Numbered from the stretch's first letter, positions 6,902 to 13,703 are shown. The stretch is 13,703 bases of DNA from RGIG1959 sp045540655 (GCA_045540655.1 JAZQHP010000076.1:1-13703), one strand, 5' to 3'. Program-made: numbers and translations. The notes: generated by a model from the sequence alone, not told the origin.

Positions 6902-7357
6902 GTGGCTATTCGGAATATTGTCAAGGAAGGCGACGAGGTGTTGACCAAAACCTGTCGTCCTGTCACGGAGTTTAACGAGCGCCTGTGGGTGTTGCTCGAT
7001 GATATGAAAGAAACCCTGATCGAAGCGGACGGTGTCGGTCTCGCCGCCCCGCAGGTCGGCATCCTGCGTCGTCTGTTCATCATGAACGTCGGCGACGGCT
7101 GGATCGAGGCGATCAACCCCGAAATCGTGCTGGCGGAAGGGGAACAGGAGGAGGCGGAAGGCTGTCTGTCCTGCCCCGGGGAATACGGCGTGACCAAGCG
7201 CCCGCAGAAGGTGCGCATGAAGGCGCAGGATCGCCACGGAAAATGGTTTTACATCACAGGCGAGGGACTCAAAGCCCGTTGCATCTGCCATGAAAGCGAT
7301 CACCTGGACGGCATCCTGTTTAAAAAGCATGTAATCCGCATGCTCGAGGAAGTGTAA
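6902..7357 (+). CDS. def: Peptide deformylase
   Basis: The 151-residue enzyme removes the formyl group from the N-terminal methionine of nascent proteins. All three active-site motifs are present: GVGLAAPQ (residues 44-51, Gln51 in the oxyanion site), EGCLS (86-90, metal ligand Cys88) and HESDH (130-134, metal ligands His130/His134, general base Glu131). It should therefore be active. The Cys before HExDH, instead of the more usual Gln, is seen in other Clostridia as far as I recall. Translation starts at GTG 6902, giving the typical MAIRNIVKEGDEVL; the upstream AAAGAGAG is a modest ribosome binding site. The gene sits 33 nt after priA and 17 nt before fmt, its functional partner. Confidence 0.97.
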   Translation: MAIRNIVKEGDEVLTKTCRPVTEFNERLWVLLDDMKETLIEADGVGLAAPQVGILRRLFIMNVGDGWIEAINPEIVLAEGEQEEAEGCLSCPGEYGVTKRPQKVRMKAQDRHGKWFYITGEGLKARCICHESDHLDGILFKKHVIRMLEEV

Positions 7358-7374
7358 AACAAGGAGGACGCACC

Positions 7375-8295
7375 ATGCGCATTGTGTTTATGGGAACACC
7401 CGAATTTGCGGTGCCCACCTTGGAACGTATTCTTGCCGACGGTCACGAAGTGACGCTCGCCATCACCCAGCCCGATAAACCTGTCGGACGCAAACAGATT
7501 CTGACGCCGCCGCCCGTCAAGGCGTGCGCCGCGGCGCACGGGATTCCCGTGTATCAGCCGCTGTCCATGAAGACGGAGGAATCGCTTGCCGTGCTTCGGC
7601 AGGAAGCCCCCGACCTGGTGGTGGTTGTCGCGTTCGGTCAGATCCTCCCCAAAGCGGTACTGGATACCCCGCGATACGGATGCATTAATGTACACGCGTC
7701 GCTGTTGCCGCGGTATCGCGGTGCCGCCCCGATTCAATGGGCGGTCATCAATGGGGAATCGCAGGTCGGTGTCACCACCATGCAGATGGATGTGGGACTC
7801 GACACGGGCGATATGTTGCTCCGCTGTGCGCGCGAGCTCCCCGACGATATGACGGCGGGCGAACTGCATGATCTGCTCGCCGAAGACGGCGCGGCGTTGC
7901 TTAGCGATACGCTGAGGGCGCTTCAAAACGGAACGCTCTGCCCCGAAAAGCAACCCGACGAATCCAACTATGCGCCGATGTTGCATAAGGGCTTATCGCC
8001 GCTGGATTTCTCCAAATCCGCGAAGGCGCTTCACGATCAGGTGCGCGGCATGAATCCGTGGCCGAGCGCCAACTGCCGTCTGCACGGCAAAATGCTTAAG
8101 GTGCACGTCTCGGCGGTCGGTGATGCGACCGATCAACCCGCCGGTACGGTGTGCTCGATTGACCCGCTGGCGGTGGCTTGCGGTGACGGACGGATGCTGA
8201 TTCTGTCCGAAATTCAATACGAAGGCAAACAGCGTATGTCGGCGGCGGATTTTCTGCGCGGACATGCGGTGACCATCGGGGAAACGCTGGAATGA
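7375..8295 (+). CDS. fmt: Methionyl-tRNA formyltransferase
   Basis: The 306-residue enzyme formylates Met-tRNAfMet with 10-formyl-tetrahydrofolate for translation initiation. The start MRIVFMGTPEFAVPTLE is diagnostic. The catalytic block CINVHASLLPRYRGAAPIQW (residues 103-122) holds Asn105 and His107, and MDVGLDTGDML holds Asp143, matching the Asn/His/Asp triad of the family. The C-terminal third (about 205-306) is the OB-fold tRNA-binding domain. AAGGAGG lies about 8 nt before the ATG. It follows def by 17 nt, the classic def-fmt pair for the formylation cycle. Confidence 0.97.
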   Translation: MRIVFMGTPEFAVPTLERILADGHEVTLAITQPDKPVGRKQILTPPPVKACAAAHGIPVYQPLSMKTEESLAVLRQEAPDLVVVVAFGQILPKAVLDTPRYGCINVHASLLPRYRGAAPIQWAVINGESQVGVTTMQMDVGLDTGDMLLRCARELPDDMTAGELHDLLAEDGAALLSDTLRALQNGTLCPEKQPDESNYAPMLHKGLSPLDFSKSAKALHDQVRGMNPWPSANCRLHGKMLKVHVSAVGDATDQPAGTVCSIDPLAVACGDGRMLILSEIQYEGKQRMSAADFLRGHAVTIGETLE

Positions 8296-8328
8296 CCCCG
8301 TAATACGGTGTGAAAGGGGAGAAGGATC

Positions 8329-9672
8329 GTGCCGAAAACAGCCAGAGATGTGGCGGTGGATGCCCTGCTGAAATGGGAACAGGAGCACACCTTCTCCAAT
8401 GTCATGCTCGATCATTGGTTGCGGGATACCGCAATGTCGGCGGAGGATGCCGCATTTACGACGCGCCTGGTATACGGCGTTATCGAACGGCTGTTGACGG
8501 TGGATTGGTTACTGGGAAAGGCGATGCGCCGACCGCTGGCGTCCTGTCAGCCGACCGTGCGCGCGATTCTGCGCGTCGGAGTCTATCAGCTGGTGTATAT
8601 GCAAAAGATTCCGTCATCCGCGGCAGTCAATGAAGCCGTCAATCAGGCGAAACGCTATCGGCAGGCATCGGCGGCGGGTTTTGTCAACGGTGTTCTGCGC
8701 ACGGTAGACCGTGAGCACGAACGTCTGCTTCGCAGTATCCCGACCGACTGGAAAGGGATCAGCCTTCTGCATTCGGTGCCCGTGGAACTGCTCAAGCTGT
8801 GGGGCAAGGCGTACGGCCGCGACAACGCTCTGGCGCTCGCGGCGTCCGCCAACGATGCACCTCCGTCGGTATTGCGTGTGAATACCCTCAGGACGACGGA
8901 AGAGGCATTCCTGGAAGCGCTCGCGGCGCATCATCTGACGGCGCAACCGATCGACGGTCTCGACGGCGCTTACACGGTTGCCGATGCCGCACCGCTTCGC
9001 CGTCTGACGGATCTGAAGGATCTGTATTTTTTTCAGGATGCCGCTTCGCAGTGGGCATGCAAAGCGTTGATGCCCGAAGCGGGAGAGCGCATTCTGGATA
9101 TGTGTGCCGCTCCCGGCGGCAAAACCTTCACCACCGCCATGCGGCTGGGCGGAGAAGGATACATGGTTTCCTGTGATATTTACGAGCATAAGACCGCCAC
9201 CATTCGCGAGCGGGCGCGGTCGCTGGGTGCGACATGCGTGCAGACGGTGTGCCGCGACGCGGCGCAACCGCTTCCTGCCGAATGGGAAGGTGCGTTTGAT
9301 CGTGTGATTTGCGATGTTCCGTGCTCAGGCTACGGCGTGATTCGCCGTCGTCCCGAAATCCGATATAAACCGCTTTTTGACAGCGACGATCTGCCGTCGT
9401 TGCAATATGCGATTTTATGCCGCGCCGCACAGGCCGTGCGCCCGGGCGGTGTGGTGCAGTATTCCACGTGTACACTGTGCCCGCGCGAGAATGAGCAGAT
9501 TGCCGCGCGGTTTTTAGAGGAGCATCCCGAGTTTGCTCCGCGCGAATTGCCGTTGCCGACCTTGTTTGAGGCGAGCGGATTAACACCGTCTCATCAATTG
9601 ACCATGATGCCCCATGTGCACGGAACGGACGGTTTCTTTGTGGCATCTTTCAGAAAAGAGGGGTCTGTTTGA
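8329..9672 (+). CDS. rsmB: 16S rRNA (cytosine-C5) methyltransferase RsmB
   Basis: The 447-residue protein has an N-terminal NusB-like RNA-binding domain (about 1-140) and a C-terminal Rossmann-type methyltransferase domain. The SAM motif ILDMCAAPGGKT spans residues 255-266. The two active-site cysteines of m5C methylases are present: Cys332 in DVPCSG and Cys381 in YSTCT. It is expected to make m5C967 (E. coli numbering) in 16S rRNA. Translation starts at GTG 8329 with AGGGGAGAAGG (about 8315-8325) as the ribosome binding site. It follows fmt by 33 nt. Its last four bases overlap the rlmN start (TTGA), which implies coupled translation of two rRNA methylases. Confidence 0.95.
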   Translation: MPKTARDVAVDALLKWEQEHTFSNVMLDHWLRDTAMSAEDAAFTTRLVYGVIERLLTVDWLLGKAMRRPLASCQPTVRAILRVGVYQLVYMQKIPSSAAVNEAVNQAKRYRQASAAGFVNGVLRTVDREHERLLRSIPTDWKGISLLHSVPVELLKLWGKAYGRDNALALAASANDAPPSVLRVNTLRTTEEAFLEALAAHHLTAQPIDGLDGAYTVADAAPLRRLTDLKDLYFFQDAASQWACKALMPEAGERILDMCAAPGGKTFTTAMRLGGEGYMVSCDIYEHKTATIRERARSLGATCVQTVCRDAAQPLPAEWEGAFDRVICDVPCSGYGVIRRRPEIRYKPLFDSDDLPSLQYAILCRAAQAVRPGGVVQYSTCTLCPRENEQIAARFLEEHPEFAPRELPLPTLFEASGLTPSHQLTMMPHVHGTDGFFVASFRKEGSV

Positions 9673-10709
9673 CATCCGCATTGATTGATATCAAATCCTT
9701 GCCGATCGCCGCGCTTACCGAACAACTGCGCGGGATGGGCGTTCCGGCGTTTCGTGCCAAGCAGATTCGCTCGTGGCTCGACAATGGGGTAACGTCCTTT
9801 GACGATATGGGCAATCTTCCGAAAACATTGCGGGAAACACTCGCACAGCGGTATACGATTCCCCATGTGACCATCCGTCGCAAGCTGGTTTCTGCCATCG
9901 ACGGTACGGTGAAATATTTGTTTGTGCTCCCCGACGGAGAAACGGTGGAGTCGGTGCTGATGCATTATCATCACGGTTGGTCACAGTGCCTGTCCACACA
10001 GGTCGGTTGCCGTATGGGGTGTACCTTCTGTGCCACCGGCAAAGGCGGATTGGTCCGCAACATGCTGCCGTCGGAGATCCTGTCCCAGATTGAAACCGCA
10101 CAGGCGGATCACGGTGTGCGCGTCTCGTCCGTTGTGCTGATGGGTATGGGCGAGCCGCTCGATAATTACGATCATGTGATGCGCTTTCTGGATATGCTGT
10201 CGGAGGAAGGCGGCGTGCAGATCGGCATGCGTCACATCTCCTTGTCCACCTGCGGTCTGGTGGATCGCATCGATCAGATGCGGGAGCGGCGGTTACAGCT
10301 GACGCTGTCCGTGTCGCTTCATGCGCCCAACGACGATCTGCGTCGACAGCTGATGCCGATTGCGCGCAAGTGGTCGGTGGACGAACTGCTGGCGGCTTGC
10401 CGTCGTTACATCGACGATACCGGACGCCGCATTTCGTTTGAATATGCAATGGTGGACGGTGTCACCGACACCGATGCGTGCGCTGTGGAACTGGCGCAAA
10501 AGCTAAAGGGTATGCTGTGCCATGTCAATCTGATTCCCGTCAACCCCGTCGACGGTACGCCGTATCGTCGCAGTTGCTCGGGACAGCTGCAGAGCTTTAT
10601 CCGTATTCTGGAGAAAAAAGGAATCCCCGTGACAGTGCGCCGTACACTCGGCGCCGATATCGAGGCGAGTTGCGGACAACTTCGTCGGGAAGATCAAAAA
10701 AACGGGTGA
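9669..10709 (+). CDS. rlmN: Dual-specificity 23S rRNA/tRNA (adenine-C2) methyltransferase RlmN
   Basis: This 346-residue radical-SAM enzyme methylates C2 of A2503 in 23S rRNA and A37 of some tRNAs. The cluster motif CRMGCTFC provides Cys114, Cys118 and Cys121. Cys107, seven residues before, and Cys335 in ASCGQLR correspond to the methyl-carrier and resolving cysteines (E. coli Cys118 and Cys355). It should therefore be catalytically complete. Other family blocks are MGMGEPLDNYD and HISLSTCG. The TTG at 9669 is the likely start: GAGGGG lies a few bases upstream within the end of rsmB, and the TTG overlaps the rsmB stop as TTGA. The next TTG (9681) is too far from that site. Cfr-type resistance enzymes are related, but the sequence and neighbours fit RlmN. 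Confidence 0.96.
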   Translation: MTSALIDIKSLPIAALTEQLRGMGVPAFRAKQIRSWLDNGVTSFDDMGNLPKTLRETLAQRYTIPHVTIRRKLVSAIDGTVKYLFVLPDGETVESVLMHYHHGWSQCLSTQVGCRMGCTFCATGKGGLVRNMLPSEILSQIETAQADHGVRVSSVVLMGMGEPLDNYDHVMRFLDMLSEEGGVQIGMRHISLSTCGLVDRIDQMRERRLQLTLSVSLHAPNDDLRRQLMPIARKWSVDELLAACRRYIDDTGRRISFEYAMVDGVTDTDACAVELAQKLKGMLCHVNLIPVNPVDGTPYRRSCSGQLQSFIRILEKKGIPVTVRRTLGADIEASCGQLRREDQKNG

Positions 10710-10734
10710 TTTATTCATAAATGTATGGTATACT
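10707..10734 (+). promoter_or_regulatory. Candidate extended -10 promoter for stp-prkC
   Basis: The short gap after rlmN contains TGGTATACT (10726-10734), an extended -10 element (TGn plus TATACT, 5 of 6 to consensus). A weak -35 candidate, TGATTT at 10707-10712, lies 16 nt upstream. Transcription would start near 10741, leaving a leader of about 24 nt before the phosphatase start. The region is markedly more AT-rich than its surroundings. A 14-nt dyad (10709-10722) overlaps it. Confidence 0.6.
10709..10722 (+). repeat. 14-nt dyad ATTTAT-TC-ATAAAT over the -35/spacer region
   Basis: ATTTAT (10709-10714) and ATAAAT (10717-10722) form a perfect inverted repeat with a 2-nt centre, directly upstream of the extended -10 element. 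Its position fits an operator. AT-rich dyads of this size also arise by chance, so the call is tentative. Confidence 0.35.
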
Positions 10735-10764
10735 GAAAGAAAGAGATAAAAAGGAGGGTGATGG

Positions 10765-11499
10765 ATGATGATCAGTATCGGAGCAACCGATATCGGCCGT
10801 CAGCGCGCGACGAACCAGGATGCCTTTGTGTGCGGCAAACTGGATGACGACGTGGTGTATGCGATCGTCTGTGACGGTATGGGCGGCGCTAACGGCGGCA
10901 ATATTGCTTCATCCATAGCCGTTCGCACGCTGACGAAGCGCGTGGTGGAAGGGTATCGCAAAGGTATGACCGTTGCCGCGTTGCAACCGGTGCTCGAAAG
11001 CGCCATTGCCGCGGCGAACATCAACGTCTATGACGAGGCGGGCATGAACCACGATCTGCACGGCATGGGAACGACACTGGTTATGGCGATTGCCGTAGGA
11101 GATACCGTGCTGGTGGCCCACATCGGCGACAGCCGTGCGTATGTCATCACCGAAGAAGGCGTGATCGAGCAGATCACCACCGACCACTCGGTTGTGCAGC
11201 AGATGGTGGACAAAGGGCAAATCACCCCCGAAGAAGCCAAAACCCATCCCCGCCGTAATTTCATTACGCGGGCGCTTGGCGTGGCGGATGTGGTCGCCTG
11301 TGACTTTTCGGAATTCGATCTGCCGACAAGGGCAAAGGTATTGCTTTGCACCGACGGACTCAGCGGCATGGTCGAAGCGGAACAGATGGCAAAGATTATC
11401 AGCGAAGCGCCGACGGAAGAGATTCCCGGGCGCCTGATTGCCGCGGCAAATCTCGCAGGCGGCACGGATAACATTACCGCGGCAATTATCGCGGAATAA
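10765..11499 (+). CDS. stp: PP2C-family Ser/Thr protein phosphatase (Stp/PrpC)
   Basis: The 244-residue cytoplasmic phosphatase reverses phosphorylation by the PrkC kinase encoded next. PP2C metal-binding and catalytic motifs are all present: GRQRATNQD (residues 11-19), CDGMGG (36-41), HIGDSRAY (119-126), TDHS (139-142), CTDGLS (195-200) and GGTDN (232-236, Asp235 as a metal ligand). There is no signal or membrane segment. AAAGGAGGG at about 10750-10757 is a near-consensus ribosome binding site. ATG codons at 10765 and 10768 are both possible; an earlier ATG at 10761 is out of frame. The kinase gene starts 29 nt after the stop, so the pair is probably cotranscribed from the promoter candidate upstream. 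Confidence 0.95.
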   Translation: MMISIGATDIGRQRATNQDAFVCGKLDDDVVYAIVCDGMGGANGGNIASSIAVRTLTKRVVEGYRKGMTVAALQPVLESAIAAANINVYDEAGMNHDLHGMGTTLVMAIAVGDTVLVAHIGDSRAYVITEEGVIEQITTDHSVVQQMVDKGQITPEEAKTHPRRNFITRALGVADVVACDFSEFDLPTRAKVLLCTDGLSGMVEAEQMAKIISEAPTEEIPGRLIAAANLAGGTDNITAAIIAE

Positions 11500-11511
11500 C
11501 CCGTACACGTC

Positions 11512-11519
11512 GGAAGGAG
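11512..11519 (+). promoter_or_regulatory. Ribosome binding site that fixes the prkC start
   Basis: GGAAGGAG ends directly before TTG 11520 and 3 nt before TTG 11523, too close for either. It lies 9 nt before TTG 11529, the proper distance. Starting at 11529 also gives the family-typical N terminus MDKYVGQLLDARY. Confidence 0.8.
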
Positions 11520-11528
11520 TTGTTGGTT

Positions 11529-13619
11529 TTGGATAAATATGTGGGACAATTGCTGGATGCCCGCTACGATGTCACCGAAATCATCGGTGTCGGTGGCATG
11601 GCGTATGTATATAAAGCGTATGACACGATTGATGATCGCGTGGTCGCGATCAAAATCCTCAAGGAGGAATATCTTCACAACGAGGAGTTCTCCCGTCGGT
11701 TCAAGAACGAATCGAAGGCAATTGCGATTTTGTCACACCCGAACATCGTGCGCGTGATCGATGTCAGCTTCGGTGAGGATCTGCAGTATATCGTCATGGA
11801 GTACATCGACGGTATCACCCTCAAGGAGTACATTGAACAGCAAAAGATGTTGCAGTGGAAAGAAGTCGTGCATTTTATTGTGCAGATTCTTCACGCGTTG
11901 CAACATGCGCATGACAAGGGCATTGTCCATCAGGATGTCAAGCCGCAGAATATCATGCTGTTGTCGGACGGCACCATCAAAGTGACCGATTTCGGCATTG
12001 CCCGGTTTTCGCGGGTGGCGACGGCGCCCGAGCAGGGCGACAAGGCGATCGGCTCGGTGCATTATATCAGCCCCGAGCAGGCGCGTGCAGAAATCACCGA
12101 TGAAAAAGCCGATATTTATTCGGTCGGCGTGATGATGTACGAGATGCTGACGGGCAAACTGCCGTTTGAATCGGACAACGCGGTGTCGGTGGCGATCATG
12201 CAGATGCAGACCGAAGCGGTGCGCCCGACGCAGATCAATCCGCATATCCCTGAGGGGCTGGAAGAGATCACCATGAAGGCGATGCAGAAGGATCCGCTCA
12301 AGCGGTATCAGTCGGCGGCGGAAATGCTGTATGATATCGACGAGTTTAAGAATAATCCCAGCATCCGCTTTGAATATACGTATTTCTCTGACGCAGAGGA
12401 TCCCGCGCACTACGAAGCGGCTTTCAGCCGTATCCGTCGCGCAGAAAAAGTGCCGCAGAATGAGGAACGCCGTCAGAAAGAGAAGGGGCAATCCAAAAAA
12501 TCCAAGAAGAATCTGCCGCTGATTCCGCTTCTCGCGGGACTGGCAGGTGCATTCCTGCTGATTCTGATGCTGGTGTTCGGTGTGTATTTCATCACCGATC
12601 TTCTGCAGCCCTCCAACAATGCCACCGCCGATGTCGAAGTGCCCGATCTGATCGGTAAAAATTTTGACAAGGACGTGGCGACCGATACGGAGCTGGCGCG
12701 CAATTTCATCATCAAACAAAACGAGGAATACAGTTCGGAGCCGGCGGGCACGATCATCAAGCAAAGCCCGTTGCCGCACAAGCGCGTCAAGGTCAAGCAT
12801 GAACTGGTGCTGTATATCAGCCTCGGCGAACAGCTGGTGGAGATCCCGAAGATCAAAGCCGGTGACGATCGCGGCGAAGCGGTCAGCAAGCTGAATAAGG
12901 CGGGGTTTGTGGTCACGGAGGTCAAGCAGACCGACGATGAAATCGCGAAAGATTGCGTCATTTCGGTGGATCCGGCGCCCGGTGAGAAGGTCCCGAAGGG
13001 CAGTAGCATCACGGTGTATATCAGCTCGGGTGAAGAGCCGGTGGACAACGTGACCGTTCCCGATGTGGTCGGTCGTGCGCAGGCGGATGCCGTGGCGCGC
13101 CTGACCGAGAAGGGGCTCAAGGTCAGCTCCGAAAATGTCAAAAAAGTCAACCATCCGACCTATTCCGCCGGCTATGTGGTGGATATCTATCCTGTGGCAG
13201 GCTCATCGGTTGCTCCCGGCACCGAGGTGACACTGACGGTCAGCTCGGGCTATAAGGATGTGGATCTGGATGTGAAAATGCCGTCCGTGTCGAAGGCGCT
13301 TGATGTGCAGGTGTCGGTCGGCGGCTCCAACGTGTATTCCGAGAGCGGCGTGACATCGTCGAAGGTGTCGGTGAAGCTGAAGGAACAGAAAGCGTCCTAC
13401 ACGGTGACGGTGAAGCTGTCGGTCACGGGCGAAAATGCGTATCAGACCTACGCCACGTTTGCGGTGAACGGTGAGACGGGCGAAGTGACCAGCTCCGATT
13501 ATAAGAGCTTCACGGTGGCGACCACCACCAAGGCGACAACCACCACCCAGGCTCCGACCACCACCGAGCCTCCCGTTACGACGACCACCGCTACCGAAAC
13601 AGTAACTCCCGAAGAATAA
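11529..13619 (+). CDS. prkC: PASTA-domain Ser/Thr protein kinase PrkC
   Basis: This 696-residue membrane kinase senses muropeptide/lipid II-type ligands in its family and signals to growth, division and dormancy proteins. The kinase domain is residues 1-275, with glycine loop GVGGMA (20-25), Lys42, alpha-C Glu about 61, catalytic loop HQDVKPQN (134-141), DFG (154-156) and SPE (181-183). A basic juxtamembrane stretch (about 302-328) precedes one transmembrane segment (about 329-356). Three PASTA repeats follow outside the cell (about 368-434, 437-502, 506-575), then a beta-rich domain (578-663) and a Thr-rich tail (664-696). The HRD arginine is Gln135 (codon CAG). Between DFG and the GSVHY segment only Ser161 and Thr165 could be phosphorylated, whereas B. 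subtilis PrkC has a Thr cluster there (from memory). Start TTG 11529 is set by the ribosome binding site. Confidence 0.95.
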   Translation: MDKYVGQLLDARYDVTEIIGVGGMAYVYKAYDTIDDRVVAIKILKEEYLHNEEFSRRFKNESKAIAILSHPNIVRVIDVSFGEDLQYIVMEYIDGITLKEYIEQQKMLQWKEVVHFIVQILHALQHAHDKGIVHQDVKPQNIMLLSDGTIKVTDFGIARFSRVATAPEQGDKAIGSVHYISPEQARAEITDEKADIYSVGVMMYEMLTGKLPFESDNAVSVAIMQMQTEAVRPTQINPHIPEGLEEITMKAMQKDPLKRYQSAAEMLYDIDEFKNNPSIRFEYTYFSDAEDPAHYEAAFSRIRRAEKVPQNEERRQKEKGQSKKSKKNLPLIPLLAGLAGAFLLILMLVFGVYFITDLLQPSNNATADVEVPDLIGKNFDKDVATDTELARNFIIKQNEEYSSEPAGTIIKQSPLPHKRVKVKHELVLYISLGEQLVEIPKIKAGDDRGEAVSKLNKAGFVVTEVKQTDDEIAKDCVISVDPAPGEKVPKGSSITVYISSGEEPVDNVTVPDVVGRAQADAVARLTEKGLKVSSENVKKVNHPTYSAGYVVDIYPVAGSSVAPGTEVTLTVSSGYKDVDLDVKMPSVSKALDVQVSVGGSNVYSESGVTSSKVSVKLKEQKASYTVTVKLSVTGENAYQTYATFAVNGETGEVTSSDYKSFTVATTTKATTTTQAPTTTEPPVTTTTATETVTPEE
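13521..13616 (+). repeat. ACC-rich low-complexity tract encoding the Thr-rich tail of PrkC
   Basis: Codons for residues 665-696 are dominated by Thr, with Ala, Pro and Glu, in irregular ACC/ACG/ACA repeats. The tail lies outside the cell at the extreme C terminus. It has no LPxTG-like sorting motif. It resembles wall-spanning or glycosylated linkers in Gram-positive proteins; that role is inference. Confidence 0.75.
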
Positions 13620-13636
13620 AGAGTGAGGAACAAGGT

Positions 13637-13703
13637 ATGATGGATCGTTCCACCGATGGATTGATAATACAAGGAATCGGCGGCTTCTATTATGTAGAAG
13701 CCG
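13637..13703 (+). CDS. rsgA: Ribosome small subunit-dependent GTPase RsgA, N-terminal start (partial)
   Basis: Only the first 22 codons are in the window (M-M-D-R-S-T-D-G-L-I-I-Q-G-I-G-G-F-Y-Y-V-E-A). GLIIQGIGGFYYVEA is the typical beginning of RsgA, a circularly permuted GTPase of late 30S assembly; the segment would start its OB-fold. ATG codons at 13637 and 13640 are both possible, with GAGGAACAAGG upstream. The gene starts 17 nt after prkC. Order prkC-rsgA is standard in Firmicutes and supports the call despite the short fragment. The GTPase domain cannot be seen. Confidence 0.85.
   Translation, partial: MMDRSTDGLIIQGIGGFYYVEA
13681..13703 (+). other. Perfect 9-bp inverted repeat in the rsgA 5' coding region
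   Basis: CGGCTTCTA (13681-13689) and TAGAAGCCG (13695-13703) are perfect reverse complements around the 5-nt loop TTATG. The structure begins 44 nt after the rsgA start codon and reaches the last base of the window, so it may be longer. It overlaps the codons for G-F-Y-Y-V-E-A. It could slow translation or be a by-product of the conserved peptide. Confidence 0.55.

Noticed and set aside
7245..7330. Deformylase with Cys instead of Gln before HExDH as a defective or novel enzyme
   Set aside because: The metal ligands Cys88, His130, His134 and base Glu131 are intact, and the Cys variant is, to my recollection, common in Clostridia.
9669..9696. TTGACA at the rlmN start followed by TCAAAT at 16-nt spacing
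   Set aside because: The -10 match is only 4 of 6 and any transcript would start inside rlmN. The TTGA is explained by the rsmB stop/rlmN start overlap.
11520..11528. Earlier TTG codons (11520, 11523) as the prkC start
   Set aside because: Both are too close to the GGAAGGAG site. The third in-frame TTG at 11529 has correct spacing and yields the family-typical N terminus.
11733..13154. 473-codon open frame on the minus strand opposite prkC
   Set aside because: The His/Arg/Asp-rich composition and lack of any known motif point to a shadow of prkC. PrkC itself is fully supported on the + strand.
13521..13616. ACC-rich tract as a tandem-repeat array or CRISPR-like element
   Set aside because: The period is three, in frame, and codes for a Thr-rich tail; there are no spacers or longer repeat units.

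Overview
The window looks like part of a chromosome from a moderately GC-rich member of the Clostridia, most like the Oscillospiraceae/Ruminococcaceae. That placement is inference. It rests on the conserved Firmicutes gene order yicC-remA-gmk-rpoZ-priA-def-fmt-rsmB-rlmN-stp-prkC-rsgA, strong GGAGG-type ribosome binding sites, frequent GTG/TTG starts, and a biotin-dependent carboxyltransferase/decarboxylase module of the kind found in anaerobic fermenters. Every convincing gene is on the + strand. Coding density is very high: the largest gap between genes is about 77 nt and no stretch over 300 nt lacks a gene. I see no tRNA, rRNA, CRISPR array, insertion sequence or phage gene.

Region 1 (1-2370) is the end of a biotin-enzyme operon. 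It holds the C-terminal part of an acyl-CoA-type carboxyltransferase, a 117-residue biotin carrier with an Ala/Pro linker, and a 466-residue OadA/PycB/transcarboxylase-5S-type subunit, closed by a 14-bp-stem terminator. Two carboxyltransferases plus a free biotin carrier match the layout of propionibacterial transcarboxylase (12S, 1.3S, 5S). They could equally be the soluble part of a sodium-pumping decarboxylase whose membrane subunits lie elsewhere. The first subunit has a shortened, altered active-site segment, so its substrate is uncertain.

Region 2 (2403-10709) is a tight run of housekeeping genes: YicC/YloC endoribonuclease, the RemA-type regulator, guanylate kinase, RNA polymerase omega, primosomal helicase PriA, peptide deformylase, Met-tRNA formyltransferase, 16S rRNA m5C methylase RsmB and the radical-SAM methylase RlmN. 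Several genes overlap or abut, which suggests one or a few long transcripts and translational coupling. Together they link nucleotide supply, transcription, replication restart, N-formyl-methionine cycling and rRNA modification.

Region 3 (10710-13703) is the Ser/Thr phosphorylation module: a PP2C phosphatase, the PASTA-domain membrane kinase PrkC and the start of the ribosome-assembly GTPase RsgA. It appears to have its own extended -10 promoter, overlapping a 14-nt dyad.

Most of the window is a conserved housekeeping region and I do not see a clearly new multi-gene system. The points most worth a second look are: (a) a PrkC kinase with HQD in place of HRD and an activation loop with few phospho-acceptors; (b) a 13-of-14-bp hairpin with a GAAA loop inside priA, built from unusual codons and able to form an alternative structure; (c) the divergent carboxyltransferase beside a transcarboxylase-like gene set; (d) a perfect 9-bp hairpin at the start of rsgA. 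Residue comparisons with family members are from memory.
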